DNA from: Lepidurus packardi
Lineage: Eukaryota; Arthropoda; Branchiopoda; Notostraca; Triopsidae
Assembly (NCBI GenBank): GCA_023053545.1
Contig: JAKZAN010000002.1
Coordinates: 6,754,790 to 6,818,789, forward strand
Length of the DNA: 64,000 nucleotides
Direction of reading: 5' to 3'
Position numbers and translations under genes: made by a program
Notes under the pieces: model-generated
What the model saw: only the letters and a program-made list of their open reading frames with translations
What the model was told of the DNA's origin: nothing
The model's database searches: none
Shown here: piece after piece, positions 13,536-24,634 of the stretch
Layout: every line of letters begins with the position of its first letter
How positions within the stretch are numbered: position 1 is the first letter of the stretch

Positions 13536-14865
13536 TCTTCCAAAACTAACACGAATAAAATTTAATTAATTTAACTTCTAACATAGTCTGAGCTTTCTCA
13601 AGCTATAAACGTATAAATATAGGAAGACACAGAAACCGTAAAAACGTTATTTTGCAGGTGAGTTTAACTTTTAAGAAACACCAAGACTACTTGTTGCTCA
13701 AGGTGAGCAAGATTTAAACATGAAAAAAAAAAATACCGGACAATCACCTAGAAGTATAAACCTATAAGCAGAGATACCAGATATGTCAGACATAAACATT
13801 GAAAAATATGCAAACTTTAGTTTGAGTTCTTATGCACCACGTTAGTTTACTTACCAACCTTGGCTTATGAACAGAACACTATTAACACCGAAGCCACGGA
13901 AACGGAAACTGAAATGTGCCGACGTGTGCTAGCCGAATTGAATAAACTTAATCGTATCGTGTCTGTTTTCTGCGTCACTCGTTGAGGGAGGAAGATACCA
14001 GATAGGGACAGAGAAATACGAAAAACGTTTGACATCAACGCCCTCAGCGGTTCGAAAGCTTCGTGTTGAAGTATTAACATTCGTAGGGAAAAAAGAAAAA
14101 ATTTAAAGGAACCGACAGTAGCCGCCGGGTTAGGCAGGTAATTAAACAGATAGTCTTGATTTGCCCAAGGCAATTCTTGGCGGAAAACTAACGAAGGGTT
14201 CAAGGTCGGTTATCGTTTGAAATGGAAATCATGACATGACGGCGTCTATGCTATGCAATGGCACTAACATTCTGGAAAGACCTTATTTGTAAGGCTTAGT
14301 AGTAGTAAATAAGTTAACCTATAATATAAAAAAGTCTCATGTATAATACATTCTTGTCTATGTTATAATAAACTTATTGTACAATTTTTAAAATTTTCTT
14401 ATATATTCGCAAGATATCGTTTCTAATTTTACGAATCTCTGTATTGAAATGCCTCCAAAATTATTGTATTATATTTAATTGATTGCGAAGCAAGATGATT
14501 ATAATTTCATCATTAATAATTTAGAGCTTTCTTCAGGGCGAATTAATCATGTTAAACGTGTTGTTTACTTTTCTTTTCCTTTGTACAAAATAGCTAGTTT
14601 ACTTTTTTTTATAACGCTATTTATTCAGCTGCCTTGTATTTTCTTAACATTTAAAATTTTAGCGGGTATGTAATTGCACAAGGATCGTCGGATCTTGTTT
14701 ACTAATTTTCATTGCGGAGCATTACGTAACTCGGGATTTCCCGTTGCGGTAAAAAAGCATATCGACAAACTTTAAATGTCACAAGGTTATAATCAAGCTC
14801 TATAAGTATCGTGAACGAGCTGCATAGTAACAGTTTCTCCGCTTGTGTTCAATTCTAACATCGGA
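13536..14865. other. Divergent intergenic region between GALE and the secreted-protein cluster
   Basis: The left part holds the probable GALE 5' UTR intron (13546-13854) and first exon. The middle, 14280-14660, is AT-rich with no supported gene. The right end carries the promoter of the first cysteine-rich gene. Confidence 0.5.
14801..14808 (+). promoter_or_regulatory. TATA box of cysteine-rich gene 1
   Basis: TATAAGTA lies 65 bases upstream of the ATG at 14866. About 12 bases before it is the block CACAAGGTTAT, which recurs before gene 3 and in weaker form before gene 2. Confidence 0.55.
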
Positions 14866-15313
14866 ATGTCGCGTTCTGTCTTTCTGGTTTGTTTCGTATT
14901 GTCCATTTTCATCGCTTCGCTGGGTAAAACGATTTCCTTTTCTAAACGCTAAATTTTTCTTAATAAAAATATTAACTTCAGATATGGCTGAAGCAGTAAA
15001 CCCTTGCTCGGTTAAGAAAATGCGGGAAGCATATAATGACATGAAGAAAGCGAATTGTAAGAACTGTGACAAGTACTTCCACTGTAAAGGAAACTACAAC
15101 GCAGTTCACAAATGCAGTGGAATTTTGAAAATATCCACAGCTGTGGCCCTCAGCAACGCAAGAGAACTATTTGGAGGCGATTATGGTACTAGAGATTCTG
15201 CTGCAGATCAAGCAGCCAACAAGTTTGGTCGTAATGGAGGAAACTGCGAAGGACGTTATTTGAACGCCGTCAGATGCTACTGGAAGCCTTCTAGTAAAAA
15301 GTGCCAGAAATAA
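14866..15313 (+). CDS. Secreted eight-cysteine protein 1, serum amyloid A-like
   Basis: Two exons, 14866-14923 and 14982-15313, encode 129 residues. Residues 1-19 form a signal peptide (MSRSVFLVCFVLSIFIASL), so the product should be secreted. The mature part contains segments that closely resemble vertebrate serum amyloid A: MREAYNDMKKAN, DKYFHCKGNYNAV and ADQAANKFGRNGG, in the same order and with similar spacing. It differs by having eight cysteines (residues 28, 45, 48, 54, 64, 108, 118 and 127), an even number suited to four disulfides, and a short Cys/Trp-rich tail in place of the Pro-rich SAA end. The intron is after the first base of codon 20, the same place as in the three paralogues. 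The role is inferred only from this resemblance: possibly an acute-phase, lipid-binding or immune factor. Confidence 0.85.
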
Positions 15314-15334
15314 CTACTTAAAAAATAAGTAGTT
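15312..15334. other. Small hairpin overlapping the stop codon of cysteine-rich gene 1
   Basis: Nine-base complementary arms (15312-15320 and 15326-15334) flank a five-A loop and begin inside the TAA stop. It may be incidental or part of the 3' UTR. Confidence 0.5.
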
Positions 15335-15689
15335 TAATAAGAGCTTTAGTGAGTCTAATCTAGAAAACACCAAGGTCATAATCAAGACTGTGTAACGTGT
15401 TCCCAATACAATATTTCCATGATAAAACAAAGTTGTTGTGTTAGCCTTTGTTTTGTTGATTCCGTAACTAATGTGCGGAGGTTTGAAGAGTCATGTTTTG
15501 CCTGAATGGAAATTTACAGTCTTTACAGGAGGTGGCTGGGGAATGTGATTTCATCATCGTAATACATGGGATATTGTTATTTTTATTAACCCACAGGTAA
15601 GTTGATACCTACCCGTGGGTTTACCCCAAGCCCTTGGAATATTAGCAAAATAACGCAACACAGACAATGACAAAAGGTTGCACGAGAAC
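15314..15689. other. Spacer between cysteine-rich genes 1 and 2
   Basis: No gene seen. It holds the 3' UTR of gene 1 and the promoter-proximal region of gene 2. Confidence 0.5.
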
Positions 15690-15696
15690 TATAAAG
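15690..15696 (+). promoter_or_regulatory. TATA box of cysteine-rich gene 2
   Basis: TATAAAG lies 71 bases upstream of the ATG at 15761, preceded by ACAAAAGGTTG, a weaker version of the block found before genes 1 and 3. Confidence 0.55.
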
Positions 15697-15760
15697 GTGT
15701 CGCAGTTGTTGGGTATATCAGCAGTGACTTTTCCAAGTCCAAATAGCAAAGTTTGCCATC

Positions 15761-16376
15761 ATGGTGATTCGTATTAGTCTAATTTGTGTCCTGCTTTCCG
15801 TTTTGCTGTTTTCACCCAGTAATAGTTATTTTACGCTTTTTTACTGCTTAATTTTAAGCTATTTTGAGCTAATTTAATCTATATTGAAATCACATACATT
15901 AAACCTGTTTTAAAGCTATATCAAAACTTATTTTTCGAACTCAGTGGAAATGTTTTATATAGTATATCTGAAAAAATTTTAATCTTTTGACTTTGATCTG
16001 TTTGAGTCTGGCTGATTGCTTCAGGAGTAATATTTATATCCTAGGCTGGGTGGAGGCAGTGAATCCTTGCTCAGCTGGCAAAATGCAAGAAGCGTATAGC
16101 CAAATGAGGGCAGCCAACTGTAAAAACTGCGACAAGTACTTCCATTGCAAGGGAAACTACAACGCAGTTCACCAATGTACCGGACCTTTGCGAATTTCTA
16201 CAGCTTTGGCCCTTAGTAACGCAAGAGAACTTTTCGGGGGCAATTACGGCAGTGCGGATTCTGCTGCAGATCAAGTAGCTAATGAGTACGGTCGAGGTGG
16301 AGGAGATTGCGACTCTCGTTATTTAACGGCTGCCCAATGCTACTGGAAACCAGCAACCAAAAAATGTCAGAAATGA
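15761..16376 (+). CDS. Secreted eight-cysteine protein 2, serum amyloid A-like
   Basis: Exons 15761-15818 (58 bases) and 16045-16376 (332 bases) encode 129 residues, with the same exon lengths and intron phase as gene 1. The first exon encodes a signal peptide starting MVIRISLICVLLSVLL. The mature part has the SAA-like segments MQEAYSQMRAANCKNCDKYF, HCKGNYNAVHQC and ADQVANEYGRGGG and retains all eight cysteines. The second half of the molecule ends YWKPATKKCQK, nearly as in its neighbours. High identity of the second exons and divergence of the signal peptides suggest selection on the mature domain. A poly(A) signal follows at 16531. Confidence 0.85.
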
Positions 16377-16775
16377 TTTATTAATATCAGTTTCGAAGAC
16401 CTGAGCTTTTTTGTAATCTTGCAGTTAACCAACAATATAACCAAACTTATGGCAACACAATATTCTTACTAAAACAGTGCTCCTATAGTTCTACTAGTTA
16501 CTCTTTCCAAATTTTTTAAATATCATGTGCAATAAAAATTAATTTTCAATTCCGACAAATTAATTGTTGAGATTCTGACAGTTAATTAGCTGAGATTCTG
16601 TTTGCTAGTGCTGCTTTCTAAAAACATCCTACTATGAAGTTCATAACTGAAATTTGACACGTCCTAACAGAAACGCGGGAGTTTTCTTCCGTTTATCACG
16701 GAAATTGCACAACCAGGATTCTACACAGACCAGTGATAAACTATTGCGACGTCAAACATATCACAAGGTTATACG
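16377..16775. other. Spacer between cysteine-rich genes 2 and 3
   Basis: No gene seen apart from the 3' UTR of gene 2 and upstream sequence of gene 3. Confidence 0.5.
16531..16536 (+). terminator. Poly(A) signal of cysteine-rich gene 2
   Basis: AATAAA, 154 bases past the stop codon at 16374-16376. Confidence 0.5.
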
Positions 16776-16782
16776 TATAAAT
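16776..16782 (+). promoter_or_regulatory. TATA box of cysteine-rich gene 3
   Basis: TATAAAT lies 70 bases upstream of the ATG at 16846. The block TCACAAGGTTAT is immediately upstream, as in gene 1. Confidence 0.55.
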
Positions 16783-16845
16783 GCAAACCGAGATCCTTGG
16801 GTACCGACAGTGTCTTTCACGAGCTCTTACTTGTAGATTGCAATT

Positions 16846-17296
16846 ATGTCCCGTCGTATTCTTTTACTTGGTTGCGTGGTGTACTTATTCGCCTCGCTCA
16901 GTAACAATACCCTTCTTTGCTTTTCTAAACGCTGGCTTATACTTGAGCACACACTTATATTTAGGTACGGTAGAGGGAATGAATCCTTGTTCGGTAAGCA
17001 GGATGCGACAAGCCTATAATCAAATGAGGACAGCCAACTGCAAAAATTGCGACAAGTATTTCCATTGCAAGGGAAACTACAATGCAGTTTACACATGTAA
17101 CGGACCTTTGCGTGATACCACGGCTAGAACCATCAGTAACGCAAGAGAATACTTTGGAGGCAATTACCGTAGTTCGGATTCCGATGCAGATCAAGTCGCT
17201 AACGAATACGGTCGCAGAGGAGGAAATTGCGAATCTCGTTACTTAAGAGATGTCCAATGCTACTGGAAACCGGCAAGCGGAAAATGCCAGAAATAA
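16846..17296 (+). CDS. Secreted eight-cysteine protein 3, serum amyloid A-like
   Basis: Exons 16846-16900 and 16965-17296 encode 128 residues. The signal peptide is MSRRILLLGCVVYLFASL; the mature part keeps the eight cysteines and the SAA-like blocks MRQAYNQMRTANCKNCDKYF, GNYNAVYTC and ADQVANEYGRRGG. The second exon is 332 bases, the same as in genes 1 and 2, and the start lies 1,085 bases from that of gene 2. The intron is only 64 bases. This copy is the most arginine-rich of the four. Confidence 0.85.
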
Positions 17297-17914
17297 GGTA
17301 CTCGTTTACCAGCTTGTACGGTCTTTTTAACTCTGTTTTCTTTACTAACTCTTGTTAACAAACCATGTAAAAGCAACTCCTATACAATACAATGGGCATT
17401 CTTAAACGTACAACAAAGTATAGCTATTATAAATCACATGTTGAAAATGATGGATTGTCTTGCTGGTTTCTGTTTTGCACAGCATTTTTAGGACAAAGTT
17501 TATTTATTTCGAAAACACGGACCACGAGTTGCCCATGTTTAAAGCTTTGTTGTGACGTAACAGAAGTGTCGTGGCGTGCTTACGAACAATTGTTACCACG
17601 GTTACTGTTTACTTTCACGCTTGCCTTGTAAGAAAAAAATTACACGATCTTGCTCCGGTGACAAGGAAAAGTACTGTATGACCGTCCACTTATATGTCGT
17701 GATACACTTCGTTACGGGCAATAAAAACTGACACCATATTTCATTATTAAGCTGACAAATAGGTTGCTTAGTTCCCAGACATCTGAAATAGGTTAATGTT
17801 AACTTTGAGAATGTTTCCGACTTCCTGCTAATCTAATAAGGAAACAGTATTTGATCGACATTCACTGTAAACACAAGCAGTCCTTTTTGTGCCGAGGTTA
17901 TCTAAAGTTCAGTT
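17297..17914. other. Spacer between cysteine-rich genes 3 and 4
   Basis: No gene could be supported. There is no clear TATA box before the candidate first exon at 17915, unlike genes 1-3; the closest match is a weak AATAAGG near 17834. Confidence 0.4.
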
Positions 17915-20900
17915 ATGTTTAAGATACTTACTCTGTGTTGCGTATTCGCTAACTTCTTCAGTTACAGTAAATACTACAGTATATAGGTTTCACAGTAGGA
18001 TAACTAGGGTATCTTCCCATGTAAAGGGTTTTGGGACCGACCTTCTCGTTCTCAAGATATTGTGAGGGGCCGAAAGAACATGGGAGGGATGGATTCACAG
18101 ACTTACCCATGCCCTCGCAAGGTAAGACATTCATAAAAAAAGGTTCGAGAAAATAATAAAACACGCACAAAATGGGGAGCTGGTAGCCTCTCTCTCGTGT
18201 ACTCCGGGGAGTCTTGGACTGCCGTAAGATTCAACCTGCATTGCGTTCTGTAAACCATCGTTACCTATTTTGAACGGCAATGGAAGGTTTAAAGGGGGAG
18301 TGAAGTCTGAAAAAAAGTGCTATAGAACAAACCAAAGGAAGTGTTCTGGTTGTAGAACCCCTATGCCAATTATGCATATTAACCGATTAATTAATTATTT
18401 ATTAATCCGCACCTTTCCACCAATTTCAAATCTTCCTATCCTTATAACATTAGGCCGGCCGGCCGGATTACAGCTGGCCGGAGGGCCAGCGTCTTCACCT
18501 CTTAGCGCATTTAAAATATGACCTTTGATTAATAGGGAAGGCACCATTATCTTTCTTTTTAATACTTAACCAATTTTTTAAACGCTTTGGCTACTTCACA
18601 AGCTTAAACGCAATAAGACAACTTTTTCTTTGCGCCGACGGGACTGTTGTTCCGTGGTTGCAATGGAGCCCAAGACGGGCTAGTCTAGCTTCTTGCCTGC
18701 GGGTAGCTGGCCCATGTTTTCGTAGCCTTGGCGCTTGTGTTCGTTTGTTTTTCCGCTCTAACTCAAGTCCTTTTGGCGTGCGTGTTTTTTATGTAGGTGC
18801 TGACTATTAGCTTTTATATTCTGTATTTGCAACATCTGTGAATAGAAATGAGTGATAGCGATAGCGTTTCAAGCGATTCTTCTACTTCAGAATCCATGTA
18901 CAGAATTGCTCTAGAGGCTATTACCAATAAATTTTGACTCGTATGCAAGTTGGCCATTTCTTTACCAGCGGGTGATTCTAAGGAACCTGGTATGCGCTAA
19001 ATTTACGATCATTCTATAAAACATCTTTGAACTTTTAGCTCTAGAAGTTAGTCAGGATGCGTCAGTCGACCTAGAAGAATAATTCTCAGACACAAATGGA
19101 ACACTAGATTGGTGCTCCTGTTTACATTGCCGGCATATGCCTACAAACCTGGAGAATCGCTGCTGTCGGAAATTATTTACTGATAGGCAGTTAGCTTTTC
19201 TGCACGAAAGTATTCAGAGACTTTGCATTTAGGCTTGAAAATTTATCCTCTTTCTAGGCAACCTAACATGCTTTTAGCCTCTGTTCAGTTTAAAGAAACC
19301 ACACTAACTGAATCGGTTCTAAGAATGTCACTAATTCTGCAATCTAAAATGATGGTCGAACCTATAGATTGTAATCTATCAAATAAATATAATAACAAAA
19401 ATTTTCCTTCAAGTTCTCAAAGGATTTTCGTCTTGCTCGTTGAAGATCTCTTAGATTCATGGAATACGGCAACTTTATCTACTGGATGTGTGGAAGTTAG
19501 GAATAAGACATGCGTAAAGTTCCTGCTTGCTGCTACCTAGCTATTCGAGAGAAATAATACACAAAGGCAGTAGAATTTATATGCCGTTATTGAAGCACAA
19601 CCATTAGACATGCCAAAGAGTTGCTAAATTACTCTTGGTTGCTACAAACCCATCTGTAAGTTATAGCAATGAAAGATAACGTAAAAATAGAGCCAGTTTC
19701 TTCGAATTGATTTATTGACTTGATTTGACTTAGAACGGAATTTTACTATTGCTAGGTAAGGGATAATTCAATATTTACATACATATACATGCCCTCCCCG
19801 TTATCCTTGGGTAGTGTGTCATTCGTCCAAGCTCCGAATCGGATCTTATTTTCTTTGGGCACGCATAAGCAAAGCGATGTTTCGCAACAAAGGTTCGTGA
19901 GCTGGCCCTCGTATTCATTCTCGGCTAATCTAACAATATCGCAGGTCTTAGATGCCCACCAAAGATGCCGGTTGATGCTTTCAGTCCAAGACGGCTGGCC
20001 AGTAAAAGTCAAGAAAAACTAATTGGATAAGCGATCTCTAGGGTGTTCATTGGGTAGATTTTTTTGGACACCATAGTACATTACCCTTTCATATTCTGGC
20101 CTTTTATCTGAATCTACTGGGACTGAGAAAGTCGGTCCAAAACTTTTACATTGGAAGGTATCCTAGTATCCTACTGTGAAACTTATATACAATAGTAAAT
20201 GGCACAATCAATAACAAAGTAGAACAGTATCCTCTTCCAAAAAGAAGCTACCGATGAAGTAAAAGGAAGCGAAGACTAATGCTAACAAGGAGCACCAAGC
20301 ACTCTGCTATGGTTTATTATTTAGCTTATTTTATTATCACACAGTGCCTAGGCAGGCAAAAGTATCGTTTGCCTTGATCAGTTGGGACACGTTGGTGGCT
20401 TTTATTTTTGATTGGGTAGTACCTTGAATGATAAATATACCTTGAATAACACCAAAAAAAAAACTTTGATAACGTCGAACATAATACCTTAAATATTTTA
20501 AAAATAAAATATCATGAGATGCAAATGAAAGTAAAATAATTTGGATAAAACTTAAGTAGGCTATCGTTAATAATATCACACTAATTAACAAAATTATGTT
20601 TGATTCACCATAGATAACGTTGACGCATGGAATGCTTGTTCGGCCAGCAGAATGTTGGAAGCTTTCATGGAAATGCGATTGGCCTATTGCGCCAATTGCG
20701 ACTACTTCTTTCATTGTAAATCATACTACGACGCAGTGCAAAGATGTTCCGGCTATCGACAAAGAGCTACGGCAGAACTGATGAGTGCTGCCCAGGAACG
20801 TCTAGGCAATAGCAATACCAACAACGAAAGCTTGAATTCCACCGCTCTTCAAGAAGCCAAAGAATTTGGCCGAAGTGGAGGAAGCTGTGATGAAAAGTAC

Positions 20901-20957
20901 TTAGCTCCCAACGGAACATGTCACTACAACCCGTATCGCAGACGCTGTTACTACTAA
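17915..20957 (+). CDS. Secreted eight-cysteine protein 4, divergent serum amyloid A-like
   Basis: The second exon, 20614-20957, is clear: acceptor CACCATAG, then a frame with MEMRLAYCANCDYFFHC, YYDAVQRC, EAKEFGRSGG and eight cysteines in the family order. It ends YRRRCYY and has an Asn/Ser-rich insertion in the middle. The first exon is proposed at 17915-17966: MFKILTLCCVFANFFSY, a signal-peptide-like sequence with donor GTAAATAC and the phase (one base) used by the other three genes. Its start is 1,069 bases from that of gene 3, matching the tandem spacing. Together they give 131 residues. This needs a 2,647-base intron, against 58-226 bases in the paralogues, apparently expanded by an insertion. 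The first exon is less certain than the second. Confidence 0.65.
18848..19560 (+). pseudogene. Decayed gene with a P2X7-type intracellular C-terminal domain
   Basis: An ATG at 18848 opens a Ser/Asp-rich start (MSDSDSVSSDSSTSES). At 19107 comes a block WCSCLHCRHMPT followed by LENRCCRK, and at 19444-19554 a block LRFMEYGNFIYWM then RKVPACCYLAIREK. These match in order the two conserved parts of the P2X7 C-terminal (P2XR_C-like) domain: the WCxCxxCxxMPT / CCRK zinc part and the YxxxxYW ... PxCCxxxIR part. The blocks are in different frames. In-frame stops occur shortly before the first block, at 19230, and at 19498 and 19504 within the second. A small intron may sit at about 18990-19037. It lies inside the intron of cysteine-rich gene 4. 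The stops and frame changes make it a pseudogene unless unseen introns remove them. Confidence 0.55.
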
Positions 20958-21049
20958 AATTCTATCCTTTTATTTTCCTGAAGATATATTTGTTGGCCCC
21001 AAATATTATATTATGACACACAAATTACTATACCAATTATGCCGTTATC

Positions 21050-21055
21050 AATAAA
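21050..21055 (+). terminator. Poly(A) signal of cysteine-rich gene 4
   Basis: AATAAA 93 bases past the stop codon at 20955-20957, in the 253-base gap before the convergent 5'-nucleotidase gene. Confidence 0.5.
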
Positions 21056-21210
21056 TGTTACAACAACAAGGTCTTAACGTTAACAGAACAGAGAGCTTAT
21101 GCGGTTTCTATGCAACTAAGCAATTTGGCCAACGCACACTTATTACAACCAAAATTGTTGGAATGCTCGACCTGGATATCGCTTAGCTCTTGATTTAATA
21201 AACGTTAATC

Positions 21211-24200
21211 TTAGGTAGTTTCCACTTCCGAACTGGTTTCCGTAGACTTCACGGCCTCTTCTAACGGCACGCTTGTTCCATTATCAAGGACTGGCTCTTC
21301 AGCAGGCAGCAGATCCATTTTTACCAGACTTATCGTCTGATTTGCTGCCTCTTCTTCAGGTTCTTTGTCGAGAAGTAACGCAAACGGTTGCAAGGGTACA
21401 CGAACTCCCTAGATCATTGTGTTAGGGGGAATAAATGGCGTTAGCAAAAACACGACTCCGTAACAAAGCTTTCCCAATGAACATTAAGCTCGTATCAAAG
21501 AAAAGCATAATACAATAAATTTTGTGTTACCTGAGAACAATGGCAATACACGACCCAAAGCTATGTAAGAGAATATCTATTGACGCACAAGCAAGATTGA
21601 CGATGACAAGGAAAGTGCATGCACCCTTTCCTTTTCGTTCCTTAATTAAAAAAGCAATTTTTGTTCACTGATCTTTTCACATTTCAAAAGACACCCCATT
21701 GCACTGTTAGTTTTTTGTTCGTTTTCATATTGTTCGGTAACACCCACATGCAAACGGCCTATTCTTTCAAGTAGTCCCAACATTCGTAACCGACGTCTGG
21801 TTTTTAAAACTGTTTTTGAAAGTGGTGGAATAGAAGTAGGCTTACTAAAGGTAGAACCTTCTCAAGACTCAAGGAAGGCACGGATCTGAAGGCAGTGTTA
21901 CACACTGAGTCCCTCGAGTTTACAAACTTGATGCGTTGCTCCAAACCAATCGTAAGCGGGCTTCGGGCCTGAACGTATTCCAGCAGGGCATCATAATCCA
22001 ACAAACCTGAAAGACCGATTAATCAAGTAAATTCAAAGAAAAATCCCCTAAAATTCGAAAAATCAATTAAACGTGAAAGCTCCTATAAAAATCCAACAAA
22101 TGAACACGATAAACAAAGTTTCACCAAACACGTACTATATAACAATCAGATGAAATCAAACTTTTGCCAAGGTCTAGTAGGGAAAAGAATGTAACCTGCT
22201 TCGAGATGACTCAATTTTTTTTCTTTGATGATCTTAAAACCATCTCCTCCGTTTGCAACGAAAGTACTGGTAGCAACACTATAAATCATTTCGTCTTGCA
22301 CTGGCTCAAATGTAGGAATGCGACACAGATTGCACCGGGCTAATAATTCCACTACTCGTTGTCCGTTAGGCTTCGTAATATCGTATGTGACTTGTAATCC
22401 TACACAAAACGCAGTACAATAATAAAAAATTACTGCCTTTGTAACATAAGCATGCAACGTAAATACCTGACACTTGCAAAAAGCCACCAAAAGGGTCCAA
22501 GGCGGAAGGTTCGTAATCCGTGACGGAAAACTCAAAGGCCGCTTTCAAATCTTTGCCCTTGAGCTCGATTATATCGACCGTATTGGGGAAAGGTAAGACC
22601 CCCCGAATGTCACCAAACGTGAAATTACCTATAATAGCAGGAGCATTACAAGTTTGATGCAGGCCATCAATCTTCCCCATAAAACATGAGCGAAGTAAAT
22701 GAATAAGTTATACTACCTCCAGAAGACTTCTCGTCAACGGAAGCACGAACACCGCCCCCATTAACTATTGCTATACTCGCCTTTGTCCATTTGTTCAACT
22801 CAGCATATTTAACATACTACACGAAAGAGAAACCAGTTTTAGTTTAATCGTTTCGAAAAAAGGGAAAACAACACATCCGTTGAAGGACGCAAGGATGCTA
22901 GGATGTAGATAACTTTACCAGGTTTACGAAAGCGTCTGCAATGAGATTTCCCAGATTGCACTCCCTCATCCGACAAGACAAACGGTTTCCATCCAGAAAA
23001 ACTTTTGTCTGTCCCACAACACGCAAAGCCACTTCTTCAACCTTCTGGCGATAAGGGATTAGTTCTTCTACCACCTTGGGATCTACAAAAGATACCAAAA
23101 CATGTTCCTTTCATATCCCACCTTCAAACATAGGGGGAATTTGTCTTAGATATTCCACTTAAAAAAAATGCAGCAGAAGCATATGGGTGGCAATTAGAAA
23201 GTTTCCCTTTTCATTAGCATAATGAAATGCTTTCAAATAAGCCTTTTATAAAAATTATAAGGGGGTTCTATACCCTTAGGTACGGAGCTATCAAGTAAAA
23301 TAGGCTGTCCCGACCATGATGTAACTTCTCCAGAATCATCAAAGATAACTTGCAAGTGTCCCAGATACTTTCCAAAAGCAAATGCCTGTACAACAGGCAC
23401 TTTCCGGCCAGATTTTTGGGTAACTACCGTGGGATAGGGCCCTTGGGACTCCTCTACTGAGGGCACAGGTCCTAAAGGAAACAAAAAGGAGCTACTCAAA
23501 CAAAGCGACATACAAAATTCTAATGTATTCATACCGTTCCATAAAAAGGTGTTGGTGTGTCCTCCAACGACTACATCGATATCGGGTACTTGCTCGGCAA
23601 TAGCAATGTCCTTGAGGTAGCCAGCATGTCCTACCGCAATTAAGATATTTACTCCTTGGCTCTTGAGTATGGCAGCTTCTTGTTTCACGCCTTCAATTTC
23701 GTCATGAATGACTACGTTCTCAGGTTGAGAAATGGTCTTTTCAAGGAAAAAAGAAACATTTTAAAACTAAAACCCTTAACTTTTCTTCAGTAACGATGGG
23801 AAATTTTTCTCTTGAATAATTTAGTTTAGGAGGAACTTACGTTAGTTTCAGTGGTGAGGTACCCAATGATACCAACTTTTTGGCCATTTACGTTTACTAC
23901 AGCAGACTTTTCAACTCGGCGATGTAAACGAGGTTCTTGGGAAGTGTCAATATTGGCTGAAATGATAGGAAAGGTAGCCTCGTTCACAAACGGCAGCAAG
24001 CCATCGATTGCATCATCAAATTCGTGGTTTCCTAACGCCTGCCGAATACACAAAATGCACATGCATGATACAGACACTCGAATCATTTCTCAAAACGCAA
24101 TAAAACAAAAATAGTCGTTACAAAAATGGGAAGATGCTTTTACGTTACCATGGCTGTCAAATTCAGCATATTGACGAAGTGAGACACGACTTTCCATTTG

Positions 24201-24493
24201 TGGATAGTGTACCAGATGGTTCCTTGGAAGAAATCTCCTCCGCTGAGGAAAATATTATTGGGCTCTAATTTACGAAGCTCGTTGGCTTTGTATACGATTC
24301 GAGGGAATCCACCAAAACACTTTCCTTTTTCCGCATCTTCTTTAATGCACGTGCCGGAGTATTTGTTAGCTTCCTCAAATCGGCAATGTACGTCATTCAC
24401 GTGGAATATGGTTAGATTGAATTCAGCACTTACGGCGGCAAAGATAAAGCCGCTCGCTAAAACGAACCACAAAACGGATGCCAGACGAGCCAT
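21211..24493 (-). CDS. 5'-nucleotidase / UDP-sugar hydrolase family, secreted
   Basis: Hydrolyses extracellular nucleotides, typically AMP to adenosine, using two divalent metals. Ten exons: 24149-24493, 23841-24038, 23535-23736, 23274-23471, 22919-23082, 22717-22816, 22467-22628, 22196-22399, 21924-22006 and 21211-21408, giving 617 residues. The start is the second in-frame ATG (24491-24493), which begins a signal peptide MARLASVLWFVLASGFIFAA. Metallophosphatase motifs follow: HVNDVHCRFEE, GGDFFQGT, GNHEFDD, GHAGYLKD and GGHTNTF. The C-terminal substrate domain has VNGGGVRAS, LPFPNTVD and NGGDGF, the last corresponding to the stacking-residue region. The C-terminus is acidic (ends SSEVETT) with no hydrophobic tail, so a GPI anchor as in CD73 is unlikely and a soluble or apyrase-like secreted enzyme is inferred. 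Exon phases agree throughout. Confidence 0.93.
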
Positions 24494-24634
24494 CGCGTCC
24501 CTAATGGAATCCCAAATTATACACACAATACAATACTATTCGTAGCACTACGTAAAAAGAGTGCCATTCGATTTACATACGTGTTTATTCTACTGAAGTC
24601 TAAACTATAGTCAATCTTTTTTTTAAAAGCTTTT

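Noticed and set aside
18452-18490. GGCCGG-rich segment as a transposon end
   Set aside because: It is a local palindromic GC run; no matching inverted partner was found on the other side of the P2X7-like relic.
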